Source: Microbotryum silenes-acaulis (taxonomy: Eukaryota > Basidiomycota > Microbotryomycetes > Microbotryales > Microbotryaceae). Taken from it: a stretch of 64,000 bases of DNA. Shown piece after piece: positions 1 to 11,121 of the stretch. The translations under genes and the position numbers were made by a program. Where the stretch lies: contig QPFY01000004.1 in NCBI GenBank assembly GCA_003665825.1, positions 1,674,001 through 1,738,000 of the forward strand, given 5' to 3'. A model generated the notes under the pieces. The model searched no databases and was not told where the DNA came from. It was given only the letters and a program-made list of their open reading frames with translations. Numbering within the stretch: the stretch's first letter is position 1; each line of letters opens with the position of its first letter.

Positions 1-221
1 GTGGGGGCAAGCGTGAGGGCAAGCGCAAGGTCGAGTCGGGACGAATGCGCGTCAGTGCGTGTCGCTCCCCGCCCCGCGGCAGGACTCGGAGGCGGTATGA
101 AACTTGGGTAGGGACCAGGTTGAGTGGGCGTTCCTGGCTTGCCTCTTGACCTCGTTCTACCTCGTTCCTCGAGTTTGATCCCACCATCTGCCACTCCGGG
201 CTTTGTCCCTCCCGCGCATCC

Positions 222-1274
222 ATGCTGGGAACCATGCTCCCCTTTGAGGCTTTCATCTTGATTGACGACTCGCGAATTCATCACGTGACTTTGACCTCGG
301 ACTTTACATCGCACGGGAAGAGCCAACCAGAAGCATACGGAACAATACCGGCTCGTTCTATAACCCTAGCACGTGCACAAGCGGAAACATCACGAAGTCC
401 AACGGCCCTCAAGAGCCCGAGCAACCCGAAGAAAGGTCGAACAACCGCACCACCCAGGACTGAGGATTCCGTGACGGAGCAACACTTGATCACACTCCTC
501 CAAAAGCTTGGTCCGACCCTCAAACACTTGCACCTCAGCGAACTCGCCTTCACTTCCTTTCGTCGACGACACCTCACCCAACTCACACCATTGCTTTCAA
601 GCTCGAATTTGCAAACTCTGACCGTCATCGGTCGACCCGCCATCGAGGACCAATTCCAGTTCCACGCGCTCGCATCCATCCTCCCGTGTCTTCCCAACCT
701 ATCTACACTCGTCATGCGTCACATCCGAGCATCTACACCAGCCCCAAGTGCAACCATGGGTAGAATGCCGTCCTTCAAGCTTGTCTCCATCTCCGTTCGA
801 GACTGCCCGTCTTTCATGGCCGAACACTACTATTGGCTCTTCGCCTCGACGATGTACGCCGACTCCCTTCGCGTGCTCGACTTTGATTACCCACATCCTC
901 GTGCAGCCCCGTTGAGACCAGTAGCCTGGCTAGGCTGGCCCGTACGGAGCCTGCGTCTAACCACCTCCGCCAAAGGGGTTATCGAAGGCTTTGCCCATAA
1001 TCTGCCTTCGCTGGAGAGGCTAGAGATCAATGCCACAGGAGTCGCGGTCGACATCATCGAGCTCTTGATCAACCTCCAGAAGCCACCGGTCGAGTTGGCG
1101 GATACCTCAATGGGCGAAGAGGACGGATTCGATCCGAGAGTCATGGCCGTTGTGCTCGAAGTGGGGTGGCCACGCACGCAATTCCGCAAGATTTGCATCA
1201 GAAGGAAACAAGGGTGGACTCGCTTAGAAGCCGCGTGCAAGGCAAAGGCTGTCGAGTTGGTCGAGTTGAAATGA
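222..1274 (+). CDS. leucine-rich-repeat protein, F-box-associated type, probably 3' part
   Basis: A 350-codon open frame without introns. The first ~85 residues are polar and low in complexity; from about residue 88 onward the protein has irregular leucine-rich repeats (LGPTLKHLHLSELAF, LLSSSNLQTLTVIGR, LPCLPNLSTLVMR, LPSLERLEINA). This is the layout of the C-terminal half of fungal F-box/LRR proteins. No F-box is visible, and the first ATG lies only 220 bases from the window edge, so a 5' exon may lie outside. The role as an SCF substrate receptor is inferred only from the repeat style. The start codon is uncertain. Confidence 0.6.
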   Translation: MLGTMLPFEAFILIDDSRIHHVTLTSDFTSHGKSQPEAYGTIPARSITLARAQAETSRSPTALKSPSNPKKGRTTAPPRTEDSVTEQHLITLLQKLGPTLKHLHLSELAFTSFRRRHLTQLTPLLSSSNLQTLTVIGRPAIEDQFQFHALASILPCLPNLSTLVMRHIRASTPAPSATMGRMPSFKLVSISVRDCPSFMAEHYYWLFASTMYADSLRVLDFDYPHPRAAPLRPVAWLGWPVRSLRLTTSAKGVIEGFAHNLPSLERLEINATGVAVDIIELLINLQKPPVELADTSMGEEDGFDPRVMAVVLEVGWPRTQFRKICIRRKQGWTRLEAACKAKAVELVELK

Positions 1275-1977
1275 CAGGACAGGATTCCTGCGCGAGAGAT
1301 GCTTTGCTCTTGAGAAGGCGGATACACCGCACCGCTCTCCGTATTCCCTGGCCAGCTGCCGAGCTACTCTCTGTCATTGCGCTAGATCGCCCTCATCGTT
1401 GGCCACATCTTCCCCCTTCTCCTCCAAGTATCGCATAAGATGGTCTGTACTAGGCTTATATGCCTATTGGGTTGAACTCTGGGAAGTCAGTTATTCACTT
1501 CTGACGATCCGAGGTTATAAGTGCGTACCCAATGGTTAAGAGTCTGCTTAATCCCCTTGGAAATGGTTTCTTCAGCTGGTTTAATCTCGTCTGCCGATGA
1601 AAGTACGGTGGATTAGCTCAATGTCTGATAAGCCAAGATTCCACACCTAAAAGACGGCTCACTCGCGCCGGCCTTGTGGTATTTGCCGTAATAGATCCAT
1701 CGCCACCTCCCTCCTTTCTCGCCCGCCAATCGCTCCCATCGCCCAATCTGACGATCATCATCGGCGCACTGTCGACCACGAAAGAACCGACAATACCATT
1801 GGAACCAGCCTCTACAGTCATGTTCGGCTGTGTCGGAATCGTGCGATAACTCAGCACTTGGATCGAGCGATTCTCAGTAGCCGGCGAGACCCACGTTCGA
1901 TCCAACCTTGATCTTCCCAGGCTTCGTAAGTCTGTCCGACTTTGGTCTTCCATCGGTTCAGGCTTGGTATTGGTGGA
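1275..1977. other. gene-poor spacer
   Basis: No recognisable gene. A 111-codon open frame on the minus strand (1618-1953) has no family resemblance, and its upstream frame is stopped before any splice acceptor that would join it to the neighbouring truncated gene. Confidence 0.5.
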
Positions 1978-3022
1978 TCAGGGTGTGTTAAGTGCTAGGA
2001 GTTGAGTGTGCAAGAGTGAGGCTCGCGCTGGACTCGGGCTTTGAGCGACACCGCGCAAAGGAGAACTCACAGTTCCAAGATCGAGACCAGCGTACCATTC
2101 TATGGAGGGATGAAGAACTTGCGGATCAGGCCAACGGGAGATAATCGAACCTCCCAGAACGCGAGGTGTATACCTGCGGGTAGGTCTTTCCAATCATTTT
2201 TGTAGGAGCGGCCCGACTTCTTGGACTTGATCGGACGAAAGTAACCACCACAGAAGGAGCCTTGTCGGAGAATTTCTCTGCTCGCAACATGGATCAGAGA
2301 CCGAACGAGGTCAGTTCAGAACCGTCTGCGAAGTGAGATACAAAAAAGCTGGATTAACTCTGGAGAAAGCGTCGGTAGGAAGGTAGGCTGGTCGTCAAAG
2401 TGCAAGCAGCTTTCGTCATCACGCCATGGTTCGGGCTCAGCTGCATGTGACATTGTCCCGAGTGCCGTTAGCATTTGCTCAATGTCGGTGGATGGAGTGA
2501 GCAGTGGCTTACTGAGCTCATAGTCCCTCTGACCATCGCCAGGCTGAAGCTTCTCGCCGATGTGAGCATGCCTTCCGCCTCCGCTGTGGGCTTTCCCTGA
2601 GGTGAACGCACGCGAGGAGGATGCGGCCCCACTTGTCTCCTGATCGGGCGATCGCGGTCGCTGGCCGCCCGCAGTGTCCCCTTTCGCTTCCCTTCTTGAT
2701 TTGGTCCGCTCTGGTGATGTCTTCGTGGGTTCGTCTTCATCCTTGACACGCTTTCGCTTCGACGAGCCTTTGAAACTCGATCCGGTACCACTACTTTTCG
2801 TGGCAGGCCCGCTCTTGATGGATCCAGGATGACGGGCACCGATGGAGTCATGCTTGGTCAGCCTCAGATCGGGTCCGTCTTGCTTCGAAGATTTCTCTGA
2901 TGCAGACGTGGACGAGTTTGATATCGTGGAAGCTCGGAGTGAAGCCCGCCGCGTTCCAGTCGCATCCGGGATGATGACGTCGTATCGTCACCGACCGAGC
3001 GTCGCGTGCCGGCGTCAGCCAT
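1978..3022 (-). pseudogene. truncated member of an uncharacterised fungal family (GG-YFRPI / SYKNDW / EWYAGLD motifs)
   Basis: Exons 3022-2992, 2932-2513, 2440-2359, 2277-2174 and 2099-1978 join in frame. The N-terminal half is Ser/Lys-rich with a basic stretch (SSKRKRVKDEDE). The last exons give PTLSPEEILRQGSF, then GGYFRPIKSKK, then GRSYKNDWKDLP and EWYAGLD, a motif order I recall from an unnamed family widespread in fungal genomes. In that family roughly 80 further conserved residues (a Cys-Gly segment and a Trp-rich 'GWF-WYCRF' block) follow; here the frame continues into about 30 unrelated residues and stops at 1978. No continuation is found downstream, so the copy looks C-terminally truncated. 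Splice sites were chosen by frame and motif continuity. Family function is unknown. Confidence 0.55.
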
Positions 3023-3859
3023 GATCCTCTTTTGCCTGGTTGTCTTCGGGGTGGAGAACAGCGACAAGGCAAGGATTCCCGGTTCGTATTCGTTCGAATG
3101 GGTGCTGCAGCTGGTGGTGAGTCGTGTGTATTCTCGAGTTCGCGCGGGCCCAATGGGCGGGGGGCACGGGCACGGACCGCTTGCCCGGGCTTGCCCAGAA
3201 TTCGGCCAAGCGGGATAGCTAGGTCGTCAGCTCGAAAGTCAGGAAACACTTGCCCGCGCCTGCCCGGGATGGCCGCATGCGCACTGGGCAGGCGGCCCGA
3301 ACACCTGCAAAGTCGTGCCAAAAAAATACATCCCATTCTGGTCTTGGGAGATTCAATTAGCTGAAAGAATGCTTGCCTCCAAATCCCTGGTATTGATGCT
3401 GTTTCAGTCTGAGCCCCGGAGGCCGGCTCCGCCGGTGGCCCCACGGCGATATTAGTGCAGGGGGCAAAACAAACAGCTCCTGAAAGGGCATCGTCTAGGT
3501 GAGTCGAAGGCTGCTTGACAAGCGAGCTCGTGCTTAAAGAAGCCGAGTGCCGGAACGAATGGGATACTGGACCACCGACCTGGCAGATCACGTGAGTGTC
3601 AATTGGCCGTTGCCCGGCCGCAAGCGCGAAGTCGACGGCCGGCCACCTGAGGTCGCCGACTCCAACTCCGAGGGAGAGCTTGCTCGCATGTTCACACGCC
3701 CGGCGCCCGCGTCGGGCAGCAGCGGGAATCCGCTTCGCTACTCGCAATCTCAGCGCTTGAGCTTTTAACTTCGTAAAGAGCCTTGCACCGATCGCCCAGC
3801 TCTCTTCGTCTTTCTTTCTCCCTCTTGCCACATTTCGACTTTCGTCCGTCTCTCCCAAC
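3023..3859. promoter_or_regulatory. divergent intergenic region upstream of the flavin monooxygenase
   Basis: GC-rich sequence between two divergently transcribed genes. Long open frames on both strands here (for example a 353-codon minus frame) have biased, family-less translations and are judged to be shadows of GC richness. A pyrimidine-rich stretch (about 3795-3859) directly precedes the monooxygenase ATG. Confidence 0.4.
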
Positions 3860-6191
3860 ATGTCTTCTGCCCCTAACACTTTACCCCAGGTCTCGGCTCG
3901 TGATACCAAGTCCCACTACGGAGCGTACGTCGTAACCGTGGTGCTCGCACTCGATCGTTGCCAATTACTAACTTTGCCTCCATCTGCTCGCAAACAACAG
4001 CATCATCTTGGGTGCCGGACTTTCTGGATTAGGTGAGACAATTGAAGCCTTGCACCCAATGTTCATCATAGCTAATACCTCCTTTCATCCTTAGCCGCCA
4101 ATATTCAGCTTAAGCGCAAGCTCGGCTTTACCGACGTATTCTGCTATGAAAAATCAGCCGATATCGGTGGAACATGGAATCATAACCGATACCCTGGTGC
4201 GGCATGTGGTAGGTCCTTTTAAGCTGGTTTTTCGCGTGCAGTCCCCTGGTGTGGGAGGTTTATAAATCGAGATTCGGGACGAGCGTGTCTCGATGACGAC
4301 GGAGATTTCCGATCGACCGGCATCGAGAATTCCGGCTATCGTTCCGCCGGCGATGCGATTCACTCGAAGGCCGAGTTTCGGAGAATCTCAGCTGACTTGT
4401 GTATATGTCACACGGCCCCAAATCTGTGCATACAGATATTCCCCTGTCCCTTTACTCCTTCTCGTTCGCAGCACCCAAGGATGTGTGGACGCAATGGGCC
4501 GCCCAGCCTCAAATTCTCGAATGTCAGTTCTGCGAACTGGCTCGTTGACATTCTACATGTCTGCCCCCATCGTACTGATCCCACAACGAATCCGATCCTC
4601 CCAGACTTGCACTCGGTGCAGAAGAAGTTCGAGGTCAACAACATCGCTTTCCACCACATGGTTCTCGAAGCACGCCACTCTCGCCAGACTGGGCTGTGGA
4701 CCATCCAAGTCAAGGATCTCAAGACGGGCAAGACCAAGACACGGACGTGCAACATTCTCATTTCAGCCCTCGGCGGTCTTGCGAACCCCAACGACCCCAG
4801 TTTCGACGTGCGCGACTTCAACGGAGATGTGTTCCACTCGGCTCAGTGGAATTTTGACGTTTCCCTGAAGAACAAGGACGTCGTCATGGTCGGAAACGGT
4901 TGCTCCGCCGCTCAGGTGAGCCTTCCAATCTGCTCGTCTCGTACAGCTTCACACCAACTGATCTATCCTGACCTGTGGATTTTTGAAGATCGTACCCGAA
5001 ATCGCCGACGAGGTCAAAAGTCTGACTCAGATCGCCCGTTCAAGGCAATCGATCATCCGTCGCCCTCTCGCACCCGACAATACCCTCGTCCATTGGGCCA
5101 AGAAGTACATTCCCGGGTTCGCTTGGGTCTTGCGAACCATCATCTTCCTCATCATGGAGCGCATGTTCAGGGTTTCGGATGTGAAGCGCGGCGCCAAGGA
5201 TCGCGACTACTTGCTCAAGGACACCAAGAAGTACATTCGTGAGGTCGCCCCCGAGAAGTACTGGGACGCCCTCGAACGTGAGTCGCCTTGATCCGAGTTT
5301 TCGTACCAGCGTCTTATTGAAGTAGAGCTGACCCAGGCCCCTCCTTTGCTCCCACAGCCGATTTTGATATCGCCGCTAAGCGTCGAGTATTCGACTCGGG
5401 TTACTACGCCGCACTCAACAACCCCAAGGTTGAACTTGTTCAGGACGATGCGCTCGAAAGCGTCAAGGGCGACACGGTTACGACCAAGAACGGTCGCAAA
5501 TTCAAAGCCGACGTCATTGTGCTCTGCACCGGCTTTAAGGTCCACGATTATCTTTTCCCTGTCAAGATCTATAACTCTGAGGGTGTGTCGCTGCAAGACC
5601 GCTTGCGCGACAACAAGGTCTCGGTCTACCAGGGAACCTGCGTCGCCGACTTCCCAAATTTGTTCTGGCTCATGGGCCCCAACACCGCCACGGGTCACAG
5701 TTCGGTCATCTTCACTTCCGAAGCTCAGATCACGTGAGTTCTTCTGGCTATGTGTCGTGGCTGTCCCCTCCAGAGCATAGCAATCGAGACTGAACCGCCG
5801 GCGTTTCGTGCCGTTACGACCTGTAGCATGATGCGAAAACTCATCAAGCCCATCCTGTCGCAACTGAAGCCAAGCACGAACGGCGAGCCTGCGCCGACGG
5901 TCGAGGTCACGCCCGCAGCTCAGGAGCAGTACAATAAGAAGATTCGGAACGAGATGAAGAAGAAGGTCAGTTGAGCAGATTTTCCATATGCGTCAGAAAG
6001 TGGTCCAGCGACTTACGAACTGGTTTCTCCGTGCTCATCCGAAACAGGTCTGGGAGAAGGACGGTGGCGTGTCGTGGTATGTCAACAAAGACACCGGCTT
6101 GTGCACGGCGCTGTACCCTTTCTCGCAGATCCACTTCTGGTGGAACGCTTCCTTCCCGAAGAGAGCCGATTTCAAGTACACCGGAGCATAA
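3860..6191 (+). CDS. flavin-containing Baeyer-Villiger-type monooxygenase
   Basis: Nine exons (3860-3924, 4001-4032, 4095-4208, 4436-4522, 4605-4915, 4989-5277, 5358-5733, 5827-5965, 6048-6191) join to a 518-residue protein. An FAD-binding Rossmann motif GAGLSG lies at residues 26-31, a Baeyer-Villiger-type signature FNGDVFHSAQWN at 171-182 (FxGxxxHxxxW, but Asn where Pro/Asp is usual) and a second nucleotide motif GNGCSA at 196-201. DIPLSLYSFSF and MGPNTATGHSS are typical of the phenylacetone/cyclohexanone monooxygenase-like group. Such enzymes use NADPH and O2 to insert oxygen next to a ketone; the substrate cannot be read from sequence. A hydrophobic stretch (WVLRTIIFLIM) may attach it to a membrane. 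Intron 3 is long (227 bases) and is open in one frame, but only its removal restores the conserved CDIP segment. Confidence 0.9.
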
Positions 6192-6957
6192 ACCTGCGAA
6201 TCCTGTCCCCATTCAGAGCGCTGTCCCGATCGATAGAAGCATATTTTGCCACCGGCTGTATACCGCCTGTCTGTAATATCACATGCTACTCCGCGTTCGT
6301 TTCAATGCGGCCCACATCAAATAATGCTGCCCTCTCCGAAAGCTTTGTTGTGTCATTTGTATATGGTCATATGGGTTGTCCCGTCCTTCATCTGCTTATT
6401 GTTCCTATTATGGTACTTGGGATTGAGCCTAGCGGCGTGTCATTCTCTCCGACCTTAGTCACTCAATCTCCCTACTTTACTAGTCTCTAATCTCTCTCCT
6501 TATTAGCTTTACGCTTCACTTTCGAGCCTTGCGCGAGTCTGTCCCTTAGTCTCTGGCCACTCTGTTCTCGTCCCTGTTCATTGGACTGAGTTGTGGTCAT
6601 CATCAGTCACCACTCGAGAACATTTCTGCGATATCTTGTCCCCCTGGCGCGAACAGCAAATGCCACCGGTCAAGCTTTTAAAGCGAAATCAACGGTTGCG
6701 TAAGGATTGCGACACGGTAGCACGTGCAAACAGGTGTACCTGTGTATATGCTCTGAGCCGTCACATGTTGCTAGGTCTAGAGTGTATTGCAGGGAAACGA
6801 GACTGAGACTGAGTGAAGACCGCTCTACTATTAACGCGGGCTCACTCGAAATTAGGGTATAGGATGAATGCGCCCTGCATACTAGGTTACGGCGCCTCAG
6901 CGCTGGGTGGACCGGCTCTCCTTTCCCCGAGGTGCCGGACAGAATTTCACAGGACGA
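6192..6957. other. intergenic spacer between monooxygenase and CFEM array
   Basis: The 3' flanks of two convergent genes. AT-richer than its surroundings, with no coding pattern or RNA gene that I can support. Confidence 0.4.
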
Positions 6958-7953
6958 TCATGCCAAGAGCGCCAGTAGACCGGCGGCGAAGCCGAGGGCG
7001 CCGGTAACCACTACCTTGTCGGCAGACGAAGCAGCTCGCGTCGATGTGGCAGCTAAAGAATAAAAGAAAAGGTGAACATGCCTTTTCAGCGTGCTGTGAC
7101 ATTATATGAAGCGTATCGTGGGTACAGTAAGCTTACAAGCTGCGGCACTGGTGATGATCTGTGGTCGTGGCAAACAGCGATAGATAGGAGAAGGCCATGG
7201 GTTAGCATTGATGGGTGCGCAGGATCATCTCGCCATCTTCCCAACACCGAGTTCGGTCAATTCTCAGCTTACCGAAGCGACGGCAGTAGTAGACACTGCA
7301 GTGGAAGTAGCCACGGAAGCGGCGGAGGAAGTGCCGCCGAGGCGGCACTCGAAGCGGCACTTGAAGCGGCCGCCGAAGTCGCAGCGGCGGTGGTGCTGGC
7401 CGCTGATGTTTCAGTCTTGGATGCCGCAGCCGTGAAAGAGGCCCCAGTGGAGGAAGCCAAGGCGGATGATACCGCTGCTTGATTGACGGTGATACCGGCG
7501 CTAGCGCACGACATGAGTCCGATGCTCGCCGCAGTCTCGGTTTCGGTCAAGTTGGCGCATTTATCCTTGAAGCATCGCGCCGTCGCGACTTGGTACTTGA
7601 AGTGCTCGCACAAGCACTTGATGTCGCGGACTGAAAGATCAGAACAGTTGCCGTTGAAAGAAGTAGCATCAGCCATCGAAGCGGAAGAGCCGGAACGAGC
7701 GGGGCAGAGCCTTACCCCACATGTGGTGCCCGAGGCGGTGAGCGAAGAGGCGTAGCAGGGCATCAAACACGCAGGGGTCTGCAGGGGGTGAGTGGTGCAG
7801 GGTGCAGATGATGTGGATGTTGTCAGCTGTCTGATATACGGAAATCTGCAATTTAGCCGCCCGATGGGTCGATGAGGGATGCCTTACAGCGTATTGGGCA
7901 GTGACGAGCGCGACGGTCGAAGCGAGAATTGCAGCAGTGCCGAGACGAACCAT
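6958..7953 (-). pseudogene. CFEM-domain GPI-anchored protein, copy 1, frame-disrupted
   Basis: Exon 1 (7953-7888) encodes a 22-residue signal peptide starting MVRLGTAAILAS. Exon 2 (7778-7716) carries TPACLMPCYASS, and exon 3 starts at 7630 with VRDIKCLCEHFKYQ and the remaining CFEM cysteines. A Ser/Thr/Ala stalk follows, then a 22-base exon (7158-7137, IITSAAA) and a final exon with a GPI-type hydrophobic tail (VVVTGALGFAAGLLALLA) ending at 6958. Two frame problems exist. The canonical GTAAGG donor at 7715 leaves exon 2 one base out of step with exon 3, although retaining this 85-base segment plus one base would be open. In the stalk near 7335 the frame must shift again to enter GTSSAASVATS. 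Both look like single-base losses. The copy may be a young pseudogene, or the assembly may carry two indel errors. Confidence 0.65.
7137..7158 (-). other. 22-base micro-exon of CFEM copy 1
   Basis: Flanked by ACCACAG on its 5' side and GTAAGC on its 3' side. It encodes IITSAAA plus one base, which the last exon completes. Same size and phase as the micro-exons of copies 2 and 3. Confidence 0.75.
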
Positions 7954-9277
7954 GACTGAAGTGCAGATGCGGTGGGTTGGACGGGAAAGAGTGCTGTAAA
8001 GATGTGGTAGCGGTGAGGGCGATGATATTGATGCGATCGAGGGATGGAGGTAGCGATGTGAGTAAATGAGAGAGAGAGAGAGAACGATCCCGAAAGGTCG
8101 GCGAGGTTTGCAGACGCGGTGGCGCTGGCGCGAAAAAGAGCCCAGCACCTGCTGGATTGGGCCAAAAGCGGCGAGCGATGCCAGGCAGTGCCTCGGCAGT
8201 GCCACTCTGGGGCGCGCTCTTTGTAGAGAAGCTGCCATTGCGCTGAAGCTTCCTAATCGGTCCTTTTGATAGGCAATCCCTCATCGTTTTTGGACGATCT
8301 TCGGCCGTCGACAAATGCAAGACAAGGAATCGGTCACAACCTGCCCCTGTCTTCAACGACTCGGACCCCGGCTCAGCGGGCGAACGCAAACTCGTGGAAT
8401 TGGCAGGGACCGAAGTCGCTTCCATCACGCATTGTCTCAATTCCATGACAGATACAATGAGGTTTCCACTGCAAGCCCGATTTGTCTGTAGAACTTGCAG
8501 CGGGTAAGGGGGTCAGCAGTGCGACCATCACTGCCACGGCCGACCAAATCGCTTGCCCATGCAAAGCGGACCGCTGCGGTGAGGCCGCGCCCGCTTCCTG
8601 TTTAGGGAGGGATTTGCTCCAATTGGCCGACTCTATAGCTGAGGCCAACTCGATTCACGGCAGAAGGCGCCAAGTAGTACTTAGCAATGTGTCCGGTCAA
8701 TCAGGAGCAGTTACACTATCTTAGATCTTTTCGATCTTCGCATCTTGCACAGGAGCCCCGCCGGCGACCGGACGGGCTGGCTGGCTGAGGCAATTCGCCG
8801 GCGTCCTCCGAGGCATCCGGTGTGGAATTCAAGTCTGGAATCAGAAACGGACTGGAGCTGTCGCATCGTCTACATTCTCTAAAATTTTCACAAGAGAACT
8901 CTACACAGCCTGGTTACCCGCACATTCGCTGTACCTGCCGGAGCGCGTCGGCTAGTGTACCTATCACTGACAGTGCACTGCCCCAGGCTCCCACTGCAGC
9001 CCTCCACTGCAAACGTTTGCAGGTAAGGCTATTGCCCCATGGAACTTCTACCGTTCATTGCTTTACCAGCTGCAGAATGACAACAGGGTGCCGCATGCTC
9101 CCTTTGGGATATTCTAGATCTTGATCGCGGTACTAAGTTTCAAATTGATCATGTACACTATAATATACAATATTCTACCCGCATCAGATGAATGAAAGCG
9201 CTGCCAGCCGCAGAACTTCCACAGCCGAATTCCAACTTCTGATGGCGGGTTTAAGAGTTGCAATAGCCACAAGGTGA
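7954..9277. other. spacer between CFEM copies 1 and 2
   Basis: Holds the promoter of copy 1, including a short (GA)n tract near 8070-8084 in its presumed 5' leader. No further gene is recognisable. Confidence 0.4.
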
Positions 9278-10228
9278 TCAAGCGGCAACAGCACCAAAGG
9301 CAGAAATAAACCCCAGTAAGCCTGTGACGGCGAGCTTGTTGGCTGAAGAAGCAGCACTCGAGGTAGCTGCTGAAGATGGATGCGGTTCATGGGTGCAACG
9401 CGATCAACTTGCTTCAGCGGAGATCCGAGAATCAGACCTCTTCTTAGCCTCCAGGGTATTACTCACCGGCGGGTACACTACTAGTGGCCTTATAGCGCGG
9501 GAGCAGAGAAAAATACCACCAATAGGGGTCAGTTTGGTCTAAACATCATATGTCATCCTGGACAAAACGAATGTCCACTTTTTCTCTCTCTTTTGCCCCC
9601 CCTTTTTGTAAAATCAACTCACTGCCGAAGCCGCTGAGGTAATCGAGGTACTTGAGGCGGCAGTCGGGGCAGCGGTAGTAGTTGCCGCAACAGAGCCGGT
9701 CGCCGACGCTCCCGTAGATGTAGTGGAAGCCCCGATAGACGATGTTACGGCGGCTTGGATCGCGTTCTGGTCCAGAGTGATCCCAACGCTGGCGCATGTC
9801 GCTTCACCGAGATTTTCCGCATTCACGGTTTCGGTCAGGTCGGAACATTGTTCTTTGAAACACTTGACAGCCGCGACTTGAAATCGAAGTCTTGGAACAG
9901 GCATGTCAAGTTCGTAGTCTGAAAGGGTGAGAAGAAGGGTGCCTAAGCCTTTGCCTGCACTCGCGAATACAGATGGGCAATCGGGGTTCGGGGTGCATTC
10001 ACTTCACAGGAGGAGCCCGAGCCGAGGAGTAGCACGGCATTAGACAGGCGGGGGTCTGGTGGATGAATTTTGGGGTCAGAGAAACGATGGCAATAAGGGT
10101 AGAGTTTGTTTCCGACACTCTGAATACACCAATCAACGAGGATGGGACCGTACCGCTGATTGGGCCGAGACCAAAGCAACGGCAGAGACAAACAGAAAGG
10201 CGGCGGTATTGTAGACGACATACATCAT
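9278..10228 (-). pseudogene. CFEM-domain GPI-anchored protein, copy 2, degenerate
   Basis: Exon 1 starts at 10228 (or the next ATG, 10225) and encodes a signal peptide (AAFLFVSAVALVSAQSA) ending at a GTACGG donor. Exon 2 begins TPACLMPCYSS, but a base appears lost before GSGSSC. Exon 3 reads TNLTCLFQDF where functional CFEM domains have D-x-x-C-L-C: both the aspartate and the second cysteine of the CxC are replaced. Another single-base loss precedes FQVAAVKCFKEQC. The stalk, a 22-base micro-exon (ATSSVPA) and the GPI tail (KLAVTGLLGFISAFGAVAA) are still recognisable, ending at 9278. With two frameshifts and loss of key heme-site residues this copy is probably non-functional. Confidence 0.7.
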
Positions 10229-11121
10229 GATGACTAGTCGGTCGTTTAAGGATGTGGATATTCAATGTGTATAAGAGTGATTGTGAGGAGGAGGAGAAAG
10301 AGAAGGAAAAAGAACGGACGCAAAGATTATCCCTTAATGGCGGGGTCGGGCTAACATGGGAACAATGACGAAAGGAGCCTTAACCTGCCGTCGAGCGAAG
10401 CCGATAGCGATGCCGACTGGGCTTGGCAACGCCAACGGCCTAAAGTTTGTGCGTGTCCAAGTCTCTGGGGAGGGAGGTTAGCCCAAAGACGAGATAAGAG
10501 GGAAGTGCAAAGATTTTCACAAAGTCCTAGGAGTGCCGAAGCCCCTGTCATGCTTTTGGATCTCGCTTAGGCTCAAGCAGAGCCTACCCCACAATTAAAG
10601 CTATCCACACCTTCGCGCGGAGAAGAAAATCTAACCATTATTATCGCTTCAAATGCGACACTTCTACCTCTGCCAAGACCGCGGCTGCTCTGCCCACAAA
10701 GAACGTGTCGGGCGAAGCGATTCTAAAGCTACGTCATTGGCACCTTCTAGCGCTCGCACTCCGGAACGTCGGACGCGGCGGGCCCCACATTGCTTTTTAG
10801 GGCGAGCATTGGGCCAGTGGTGGTAATGCTGTACGACCATGTCCTGCTTTTGCGAGTCATTCAAGTCCCGGTCACGGCATGTGAACGAGACTGCACAAGT
10901 CGGAGGGATTGGGCTGTCTCAATCAGCTTCGAAGCTGGGCACAAGTGATTCAACTGGATGGCGATACATTGCATGATCACGAATTTTCATCGCTCCCACT
11001 TTCCGCAACATGATTTAAATTTTCAAAGCCCCAGACCCTAGGCCGTGTCGCAATGTCCGTATTAAAAAACCCGATCCAGCTCGACTCCCCATGTCGAGAC
11101 GGTGGAGAAATCGGCACACGT
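10229..11121. other. spacer between CFEM copies 2 and 3
   Basis: No gene found. A purine-rich stretch lies at about 10280-10316, in the presumed upstream region of copy 2. Confidence 0.4.

Noticed and set aside
1618..1953. 111-codon minus frame as last exon of the truncated family gene
   Set aside because: No acceptor joins it in frame without crossing a stop, and it does not carry the missing conserved block.
2848..3909. 353-codon open frame on the minus strand
   Set aside because: Arg/Pro/Ala-rich shadow crossing the divergent promoter and the start of the monooxygenase gene; no family pattern, and it conflicts with two better models.
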